The notes under the pieces are model-generated. The model saw only the letters and a list, made by a program, of their open reading frames with translations, ran no database searches and was not told the DNA's origin. Source: Bacillota bacterium (GTDB lineage: Bacteria; Bacillota; Bacilli; Calditerricolales; Calditerricolaceae). From it: a stretch of DNA of 13,781 nucleotides. The stretch spans positions 1-13,781 of the forward strand of contig PKQU01000027.1 of the NCBI GenBank assembly GCA_017577925.1, in the 5' to 3' direction. Both the position numbers and the translations under genes were made by a program. Shown here piece after piece: positions 6,485 to 13,781 of the stretch (positions are counted from its first letter, which is position 1; every line of letters starts with the position of its first letter).

Positions 6485-6519
6485 CCAGGTGGAGAAACCT
6501 GGTTTCATAGAATGAAACC
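6485..6519. promoter_or_regulatory. Operator cluster/leader hairpin in the acnA leader (site 2)
   Basis: The core is a perfect 8-bp inverted repeat, GGTTTCAT (6501-6508) and ATGAAACC (6512-6519), with spacer AGA. Read as GTTTCA-N5-TGAAAC (6502-6518), it has the same architecture as site 1. A further GAAACC half-site at 6494-6499 lies exactly 20 bases before the one at 6514-6519. A second perfect dyad, CCAGGT-N6-ACCTGG (6485-6502), covers the predicted start site and shares two bases with the core. The cluster could bind the IclR regulator as DNA, or fold as an 8-bp triloop hairpin in the mRNA leader. Confidence 0.55.
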
Positions 6520-6563
6520 TCATCCGCCCGCGAACCCAGATTGCAAAGGAGGGAGTGCCGAAG

Positions 6564-9299
<2,736 letters not shown>

Positions 9300-9320
9300 A
9301 CGCCGCCGCGGAAAACGTGG

Positions 9321-9358
9321 AAACCCCCGGCGGGGTCTTCCCCGCGCCGGGGGTTTTT
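9321..9358 (+). terminator. Rho-independent terminator of acnA
   Basis: Stem AAACCCCCGGCG (9321-9332) pairs with CGCCGGGGGTTT (9345-9356). An inner GGG/CCC extension has a small bulge and a TCTT loop, and T5 runs from 9354 to 9358. It begins 21 bases after the acnA stop. Confidence 0.9.
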
Positions 9359-9395
9359 CCGTTCGGGGCCGCGCGTGGCGCGTAACGGCCGTCGG

Positions 9396-9435
9396 AAAAA
9401 AACACGCTCCCTGTCCGCCTCCGGACAGGGAGCGT
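9396..9435 (-). terminator. Rho-independent terminator of the glutamate dehydrogenase gene
   Basis: A perfect 13-bp stem, ACGCTCCCTGTCC (9404-9416) and GGACAGGGAGCGT (9423-9435), has a 6-base loop and is followed on the minus strand by G and T7 (9402-9396). It starts 16 bases after the gene's stop and stands back to back with the acnA terminator. Confidence 0.92.
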
Positions 9436-9451
9436 CCCCCTGCTGTCCGCC

Positions 9452-10750
9452 TTATACCCAGCCGCGAAAGCGCGCCGCTTCGGCCATCTTGCGCACACCC
9501 ACCATGTACGCGGCCAGGCGCATGTCCACCTTGCGCGACTGCGCCGTCTGGTACACGTTCTCGAAGGCGCGCACCATCATCTCCTCCAGCTTGCGCTCCA
9601 CTTCTTCCTCGCTCCAGTAATAGCCCTGGTTGTTCTGCACCCACTCGAAGTAGGAAACGGTGACGCCGCCGGCGCTGGCCAGCACGTCAGGCACGAGGAG
9701 GATGCCGCGATCGGTGAGGATCTTCGTCGCCTCGTAGGTCGTCGGGCCGTTGGCCGCCTCGACGACGATCTTGGCCTTGATGTTGTGGGCGTTTTCCTTG
9801 GTGATTTGGTTCTCCACCGCCGCCGGCACCAAGATGTCGCACTCCAGCTCGAGCATTTCCTTGTTGGTGATCGTATCTTTAAACAGGGGCGTCACCGTTC
9901 CGAAGGAGTCGCGACGATCCAGGAGATAATCGATATCAAGGCCGTTCGGGTCATACAGCGCCCCGTAGGCATCGGAAATGGCGATCACCTTGGCACCGGC
10001 GTCGTGCATGAACTTGGCCAGGTAACCGCCGGCGTTGCCAAAGCCCTGGACGATGACGCGCGCCCCTTCCAGCTTGATGCCGCGCTTCTTCGCCGCCTCG
10101 CGGATGCAGATGCTGACGCCCTTGGCCGTGGCGGTCTCCCGGCCGCGCGACCCGCCGAGCACCAGGGGCTTGCCGGTGATGAAAGCAGGGCTGTCAAATT
10201 CGCGAATGCGGCTGTACTCGTCCATCATCCAGGCCATGATTTGCGAGTTCGTAAACACATCCGGCGCCGGAATGTCTTTCGTCGGACCGACGATCTGGCT
10301 GATGGCCCGCACATACCCGCGGCTGAGGCGCTCCAACTCCCGGAACGACATTTTCCGCGGGTCGCATTTGATCCCGCCCTTTCCGCCGCCGTACGGAAGG
10401 TCCATGATGCCGCACTTGATGCTCATCCAGATGGAGAGCGCTTTCACTTCGTCCAAGGTGACATCGGGATGAAAGCGGACGCCCCCCTTGGTGGGACCGA
10501 CCGCGTCATTGTGCTGGGCACGGTAGCCCGTAAATACTTTCACCGATCCGTCGTCCATCCGCACGGGAATGCGCACGGTCAGCACGCGGATCGGTTCCTT
10601 CAATAGCTCATATACCTGCTCGGGATACCCGAGCTTGTCCAGCGCTTCTTTGATCACGCGCTGCGTCGAAGCCAGCAGTTCTGCTCCCGCTTTTTCCGCG
10701 TCCTGTTGCTCCGTACTCCTCTCCTTCTCTTTCGCTACGCTGTTGCCCAT
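9452..10750 (-). CDS. gudB: Glutamate dehydrogenase (NAD-type, GudB/RocG)
   Basis: The product is 432 residues, ATG start with GAGGTGG seven bases upstream. It oxidatively deaminates glutamate to 2-oxoglutarate and ammonia. The substrate-domain signature PYGGGKGGI (119-127) holds catalytic K124, and PAPDVFT holds D164. The Rossmann motif GFGNAGG is at 236-242. Length and text fit the hexameric catabolic GudB/RocG enzymes. B. subtilis 168 gudB is cryptic because of a 9-bp duplication near the active-site segment; here the corresponding stretch reads EVKALSIWMSIKCGIMDLPY with no duplication, so the enzyme should be active. The first 20 residues are charged and Gln/Glu-rich. A TATACT box lies at 10803-10798 but its -35 is poor. 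gudB next to a MecA/YpbH locus is known in B. subtilis, which supports gudB over rocG. Confidence 0.93.
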   Translation of the reverse strand: MGNSVAKEKERSTEQQDAEKAGAELLASTQRVIKEALDKLGYPEQVYELLKEPIRVLTVRIPVRMDDGSVKVFTGYRAQHNDAVGPTKGGVRFHPDVTLDEVKALSIWMSIKCGIMDLPYGGGKGGIKCDPRKMSFRELERLSRGYVRAISQIVGPTKDIPAPDVFTNSQIMAWMMDEYSRIREFDSPAFITGKPLVLGGSRGRETATAKGVSICIREAAKKRGIKLEGARVIVQGFGNAGGYLAKFMHDAGAKVIAISDAYGALYDPNGLDIDYLLDRRDSFGTVTPLFKDTITNKEMLELECDILVPAAVENQITKENAHNIKAKIVVEAANGPTTYEATKILTDRGILLVPDVLASAGGVTVSYFEWVQNNQGYYWSEEEVERKLEEMMVRAFENVYQTAQSRKVDMRLAAYMVGVRKMAEAARFRGWV

Positions 10751-10840
10751 TGGCCAACCACCTCAATTCATGATCATGGCAGTCCCTTCACCATACCAGT
10801 ATACACCGGGTAGAGGAGAGGGAAAAGAGCGGACATCCTC

Positions 10841-11104
10841 CTATCCCATTCGTCCCACCCACAGCCCCATCCATGCCGCCGCCACGCCGGTGACGACACT
10901 CCCGACGGCATATCCGAAGGCGAGCGCCGCATGCCCGCCGGCCGCCAGACGCAGGATTTCCAGGCTGAAGGACGAAAAGGTGGTGAAGGAGCCTAAGAAC
11001 CCGCCCACCAGCGCCGTGTACGCCAGGGGGGACAATCCCCCTCGCTCGATGCCCACCGCATACAGAAGACCGATTAAGAAAGATCCGGCCACGTTGGGGG
11101 CCAT
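10841..11104 (-). CDS. crcB: CrcB/FluC-type fluoride channel, N-terminally shortened (possible pseudogene)
   Basis: The product is 87 residues. It reads MAPNVAGSFLIGLLYAVG, then ALVGGFLGSFTTFSSFSLE, then a final hydrophobic helix; the GGF-x3-TTFSSF stretch is the hallmark pore/Phe-box motif of FluC channels. FluC proteins are normally about 120-130 residues with four helices. Here TM1 and its GGxxGAxxR-type loop, some 35-40 residues, are missing, leaving helices at about 3-20, 26-47 and 56-83. The frame is open upstream but runs out of frame through the end of ddl and shows no TM1-like sequence. The ATG is 5 bases after the ddl stop with GGGAGTGA upstream, so it is probably translated with ddl. 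Family knowledge: FluC dimers export fluoride. Whether three helices suffice is doubtful. No fluoride riboswitch could fit in the 5-base gap. Confidence 0.75.
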   Translation of the reverse strand: MAPNVAGSFLIGLLYAVGIERGGLSPLAYTALVGGFLGSFTTFSSFSLEILRLAAGGHAALAFGYAVGSVVTGVAAAWMGLWVGRMG

Positions 11105-11109
11105 GGCCG

Positions 11110-12057
11110 TCACTCCCGCGGCTTGTGCAGGGCCAGCTGGATGAGACGGTCCACCATGTCCGGGTACGACAACCCGTACGCCCGCGCCGCGTCTGGAAAG
11201 AGGCTTGTTTCCGTCATGCCGGGGAGCGTGTTCACCTCCAGCAGCACCGGATCGCTTCCATCCTTTGGCACGATGAAATCGACGCGGGCATAGTTTTGGC
11301 AACCGAGCAGGCGGTAGGCTTCCACCGCCCACTCCCGCACCTTCCGTTCGGCTTCCGGCGTTATGCGCGCCGGAATGATGTGTTCGCTTCCCCCCGGTGC
11401 GTATTTCGATTCGTAATCATAGTAAAAGTTCTTGCGTGGTACAATTTCGATGACCGGCAGCGCCACCGGCTGCTCGTCGCCGAGCACGCCCACCGTCACT
11501 TCCACACCCGGCACAAAGGTCTCCACCAGAATGGTGTCGTCATAGCGGGCGGCCTGCTCCAGGCCGGGGCCAATCTCCTCCTCCCGCTGGGCGACCGTGA
11601 GCCCGACCGTTGACCCTTCCCGGTTGGGCTTGATCACGAGGGGCAAGCCCAGTTCGTGGGCGAGGGCAGCAGGCGTCACCCGATCCAGCTCTTCCCGCCG
11701 GATCACCCGGTCAGGCGCCACGCGAATCCCCGCCTGCCGCGCCAAGGTTTTGGTGCGCGCCTTGTCCATCGCCAGGGCGCTGGCCAGCACGCCGGAACCC
11801 ACGTACGGCACACCGAGCAAATCGAGGAAACCCTGCAGCCGCCCATCCTCCCCGTACCGGCCGTGAAGGGCAATGTACACCACATCAGCCTGAAGCTGGA
11901 CCAGCCGGGCCAGGCATTCGCGCGTGGGCCGAAAATCAATCCCGACCACGTCATAGCCCTTGGCCCGCAGCGCCTCCATGATGCCGCGCCCCGTCCGCAA
12001 CGAGACTTCCCGTTCGGCCGTATCGCCACCGTACAGCACGACAACGCGTACCGCCAC
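11110..12057 (-). CDS. ddl: D-alanine--D-alanine ligase
   Basis: The product is 315 residues from a GTG start, with AAGGAG about ten bases upstream; the longer frame (to 12126) reads back through the -10 box. It joins two D-alanines with ATP for peptidoglycan precursors in the cytoplasm. ATP-grasp features in order: VVVLYGGDTAEREVSL at the N-terminus, ALHGRYGEDG (63-72), IKPNREGSTVG (142-152), the omega-loop segment FYYDYESKYAPGGSEH (211-226) with the Tyr expected of D-Ala-D-Ala rather than D-Ala-D-Lac enzymes, and LLEVNTLPGMT (272-282) with metal ligands E274 and N276. The length fits the shorter DdlB class. It is followed 5 bases later by the shortened crcB and is divergent from the LmbE-type gene. 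Confidence 0.96.
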   Translation of the reverse strand: MAVRVVVLYGGDTAEREVSLRTGRGIMEALRAKGYDVVGIDFRPTRECLARLVQLQADVVYIALHGRYGEDGRLQGFLDLLGVPYVGSGVLASALAMDKARTKTLARQAGIRVAPDRVIRREELDRVTPAALAHELGLPLVIKPNREGSTVGLTVAQREEEIGPGLEQAARYDDTILVETFVPGVEVTVGVLGDEQPVALPVIEIVPRKNFYYDYESKYAPGGSEHIIPARITPEAERKVREWAVEAYRLLGCQNYARVDFIVPKDGSDPVLLEVNTLPGMTETSLFPDAARAYGLSYPDMVDRLIQLALHKPRE

Positions 12058-12115
12058 GCTCTGATCACTCCTTCTCTCTTTCTGTGCGTGTAAGGGTTTC
12101 GCCGGTTTCTCCCCC

Positions 12116-12121
12116 ATTATA
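12116..12121 (-). promoter_or_regulatory. -10 box of the ddl promoter
   Basis: A perfect TATAAT on the minus strand lies about 60 bases before the ddl GTG. The -35 region is weak (GCAACC at 17 bases, GCGCAA at 19), so recognition by an activator or a relaxed -35 must be assumed. I found no convincing plus-strand promoter for the divergent deacetylase gene in 12058-12184. Confidence 0.45.
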
Positions 12122-12184
12122 CACATCCGGCGCGTCCGGGTTGCGCGTTTTCACCCGACCTCTGCGCGAAAGGAGTTGACACCC

Positions 12185-12916
12185 TTGGAAAAACGGCTGC
12201 TTCTCGTGTTCGCCCATCCGGACGACGAAAGCTTTACCGTCGGCGCCGTCGTGGCGCGCTATGTACGAGAACAGGGGTGCCGCGTACACCTGCTCTTGGC
12301 CACGCGCGGCGAAGCGGGCAAGCCCGGTTCACCGCCGGTGTGCACGCCGGTGATGTTGGCCTGGCAGCGGGAGCGAGAGGTGCGGGAGGCCTGTCGGATC
12401 CTAGGGATCGAACGCGTCACCTTCCTCGGGTTCCGCGACGGCCACCTGGCCGACGTGCCGCGACACCACCTCGCCACGCCCATCAGAGCATACCTGGATG
12501 CCTTCCGTCCCCAGGTGGTCGTCACCTTCCCGCCCCACGGCATCTCCGGTCACCCGGATCACCGTGCGATCCAGGAGGCCACCTATGCCGCAATCACTGC
12601 GCCCGGCACACCCGAGGAAGTGGTGCGCCTCTACTACGTGACGTTGCCCGCTTCCGCTGCAGAAGCGTCGCGCCGGCGCGTGTTCACCGACCCAGACGAC
12701 ACCCTCGCCGCCACCGTCAGCGGCGAGGGCTACGCCCACGTTGCCGCCGCCGCCCTTGCCGCCCACCGGTCGCAGCATCTGTCGGTCGAGTCGGTGTTTC
12801 CCGGGGCCACACGCGGCGACGCAACCCATGTGCGGACGAAAAGCCATTTCCTGCTCGCCTGGGCTCGCATCCCCCAGCCAGCCGCCCACGTCGACGACCT
12901 GTTCGCGGGCCTGTAG
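12185..12916 (+). CDS. PIG-L/LmbE-family zinc deacetylase
   Basis: The product is 243 residues from a TTG start with AAAGGAG (12169-12175) nine bases upstream; an earlier in-frame TTG at 12176 abuts the ribosome site and cannot be used. The N-terminal metal motif is AHPDDE (10-15; H11 and D14 bind zinc, D13 is the likely base), and SGHPDH (121-126) supplies the remaining histidine ligand. RGEAGKPGSP matches the family's substrate loop. These enzymes remove N-acetyl from GlcNAc conjugates; in Bacillales members BshB1/BshB2 act in bacillithiol synthesis or conjugate detoxification, and MshB/Mca are the actinobacterial relatives. Whether this is a bacillithiol enzyme cannot be settled here: no bshA or bshC is in the window. 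It is divergent from ddl and converges on the mecA-type gene with a 30-base gap. Confidence 0.9.
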   Translation: MEKRLLLVFAHPDDESFTVGAVVARYVREQGCRVHLLLATRGEAGKPGSPPVCTPVMLAWQREREVREACRILGIERVTFLGFRDGHLADVPRHHLATPIRAYLDAFRPQVVVTFPPHGISGHPDHRAIQEATYAAITAPGTPEEVVRLYYVTLPASAAEASRRRVFTDPDDTLAATVSGEGYAHVAAAALAAHRSQHLSVESVFPGATRGDATHVRTKSHFLLAWARIPQPAAHVDDLFAGL

Positions 12917-12946
12917 CTCCGCACAGGGCACACGCGTCCGGTCCGA

Positions 12947-13537
12947 TCAGCCGCCGAAGTAGCGCCACACCGTCTCGATGGCCCGATCCGCAGCAATGGG
13001 CTTCCCGTACTCCTCCAGCATCGCCATCGTCACGGCACAGGGCTCTCCGTGTTCCGCGAGGATGGCGATCACGGCGTCAACATCGGCAGCGTCCACATCC
13101 GCGGGAGAAAGGGCCAGCACGTACCGCTGGCCGTAATGATACAGTCGCCCCCCGGCATCCACGTAGCGACGAATGCGCTGGACCGCCTCCACCACTTGAT
13201 CAAAATCGGGAAAGGCGAAGACGATCGTGTCGCTTTCCTCCATTGTCACGTGCATCTCGTACCCCTGGTCCTCGTCGATGACCACATCCGCGTTGTTCTT
13301 GCCGCGGGTGATGATCACCACCATGCCCTGTGCGGGGAGCGCGAAAACTTCCACGGCCACCGGTCCGGTCACTTCGAAGCCCAGCTCGAGATACGCCTGT
13401 TCCATCATCTCCTGGAACAGGTCGTATATCTTCGGAATGTCTCGCCAGATGTCCTCTTTGGCAATGCCGCGCTCCGTGAGGTCATCAAAGGTGAGAAAAA
13501 AGCGGATCTTATCCGGGCTCAGCCGCTCGATGCGCAT
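12947..13537 (-). CDS. mecB: MecA-family ClpC adaptor (MecA/YpbH)
   Basis: The product is 196 residues from the ATG at 13537, with GGGGGG about seven bases upstream; a TTG two codons earlier overlaps that spacer. The N-terminal substrate-binding domain (1-80) starts MRIERLSPDKIRFFLTFDDL and contains RGIAKEDIW and LFQEMMEQAYLELGF, close to MecA/YpbH (I-ERI-D-IKF-S--D-EDRG). A charged linker (about 80-100) leads to the C-terminal ClpC-binding domain (103-196), which ends AIETVWRYFGG. Family knowledge: MecA targets ComK/ComS and aggregated proteins to ClpCP; YpbH (MecB) is its paralogue, encoded beside gudB in B. subtilis. Neighbourhood favours YpbH, but a sole MecA in this genome would look the same, so the symbol is tentative. 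It has its own extended -10 promoter. Confidence 0.88.
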   Translation of the reverse strand: MRIERLSPDKIRFFLTFDDLTERGIAKEDIWRDIPKIYDLFQEMMEQAYLELGFEVTGPVAVEVFALPAQGMVVIITRGKNNADVVIDEDQGYEMHVTMEESDTIVFAFPDFDQVVEAVQRIRRYVDAGGRLYHYGQRYVLALSPADVDAADVDAVIAILAEHGEPCAVTMAMLEEYGKPIAADRAIETVWRYFGG

Positions 13538-13605
13538 GGCCAACCCCCCTGTGGTTCCCCTATTTCAGGTTATGAGAGCGAAAATCGAAAGGTTCGGAGA
13601 TGTTT

Positions 13606-13614
13606 ATTGTACCA
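13606..13614 (-). promoter_or_regulatory. Extended -10 promoter of the mecA-type gene
   Basis: On the minus strand, TGGTACAAT (13614-13606) is an extended -10 (TGn plus TACAAT). The -35 is poor, as is common with extended -10 promoters. It lies just after the terminator of the preceding gene and about 70 bases before the ATG. Confidence 0.5.
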
Positions 13615-13625
13615 CTCCCGGAACG

Positions 13626-13654
13626 AAAAGCGCACCCCACAAACAGGGTGCGCT
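13626..13654 (-). terminator. Terminator of the gene at the right edge
   Basis: A perfect 9-bp stem, AGCGCACCC (13629-13637) and GGGTGCGCT (13646-13654), has an 8-base loop and is followed on the minus strand by a short T-run (T4 at 13629-13626, the first T being in the stem). It begins five bases after the stop codon at 13660-13662. Confidence 0.7.
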
Positions 13655-13659
13655 CTTCC

Positions 13660-13781
13660 TTATATTGGGCGACCCTCCGGGCTCTCGTCCCGAAACGCTT
13701 GCGCCCACCGATCCATTTCCCGTTCGACAGCCGTCCCGTTCGATTCGGCAACCGGCGGTGCGGACCGCTCTTCGGAGATCC
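13660..13781 (-). CDS. C-terminal end of an unidentified protein (cut by window edge)
   Basis: In one minus-strand frame the last 120 bases encode about 39 residues ending EREMDRWAQAFRDE then SPEGRPI and TAA. I prefer this frame because its composition is protein-like (acidic, soluble, with an amphipathic EREMDRWAQAF stretch). The stop also sits five bases before a terminator hairpin. The other open frame there (from 13751) is Arg/Gly-rich and runs through the terminator and the mecA promoter. No motif identifies the product. Confidence 0.55.
   Translation of the reverse strand, partial: ISEERSAPPVAESNGTAVEREMDRWAQAFRDESPEGRPI

Noticed and set aside
6501..6519. Canonical iron-responsive element before aconitase
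   Set aside because: The loop is AGA with no bulged C or CAGUGN loop, and the dyad is shared with the iclR side, which favours a DNA operator.
10765..10776. CATGATCATG palindrome in the gudB leader as an operator
   Set aside because: A single short palindrome with no second copy or link to a known regulator; could be chance.
11077..11112. Possible fluoride riboswitch before crcB
   Set aside because: Only 5 bases separate ddl and crcB and the preceding sequence is ddl coding, so an aptamer is very unlikely.
12277..13281. Plus-strand open frame (334 codons) overlapping the deacetylase and mecA-type genes
   Set aside because: Extremely Arg/Pro/His-rich, crosses two recognised genes in other frames, and has no ribosome site.
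13560..13751. 63-codon minus-strand frame at the right edge
   Set aside because: It runs through the terminator and the extended -10 promoter; the adjacent frame stopping at 13660 fits the terminator better.

Overview
This is a GC-rich (roughly 60% or more) stretch of housekeeping chromosome from an endospore-forming member of the Bacillales, probably a thermophile or another high-GC lineage. Three things support that: a sleB-ypeB spore-germination pair, the cmk/ypfB/ypfA/ypeB/sleB order known from Bacillus subtilis with a gudB-type glutamate dehydrogenase and a MecA/YpbH adaptor nearby, and strong Shine-Dalgarno sites (AAGGAGG, GGGGGA) with Rho-independent terminators. I see no phage, insertion sequence, CRISPR array, tRNA or rRNA. 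The species cannot be fixed from the sequence alone.

Layout, left to right. 1-4483 is all on the minus strand: the N-terminal part of a PlsC acyltransferase (cut by the window edge), cytidylate kinase cmk, a small YpfB-like membrane protein, the PilZ protein YpfA, germination proteins YpeB and SleB, and an 80-residue four-cysteine protein of unknown function. 4580-5557 is a plus-strand type I asparaginase. It converges on an IclR-family regulator (minus), which is divergent from aconitase acnA/citB (plus). Aconitase and glutamate dehydrogenase (minus) converge on back-to-back terminators. Upstream of gudB on the minus strand are an N-terminally shortened CrcB/FluC fluoride channel and D-Ala-D-Ala ligase ddl. 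A PIG-L/LmbE deacetylase (plus) is divergent from ddl and converges on a MecA-family ClpC adaptor (minus). The right edge holds the C-terminal end of an unidentified minus-strand gene with its terminator.

How the genes fit together. sleB-ypeB looks like a forespore unit: a sigma-G-like promoter precedes sleB and a strong terminator of the upstream gene isolates it. The centre (asparaginase, aconitase, glutamate dehydrogenase) handles entry of amino-acid carbon into the TCA cycle. An IclR regulator there has two matched 17-bp dyads, one just downstream of each predicted divergent start, which suggests autoregulation together with control of aconitase. cmk has a promoter at the end of ypfB and a terminator-like hairpin in its leader.

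I found no obvious new multi-gene system. The points most worth checking are the IclR/acnA operator architecture, the truncated FluC, the single-domain SleB, the cmk leader hairpin and the small Cys-rich gene.
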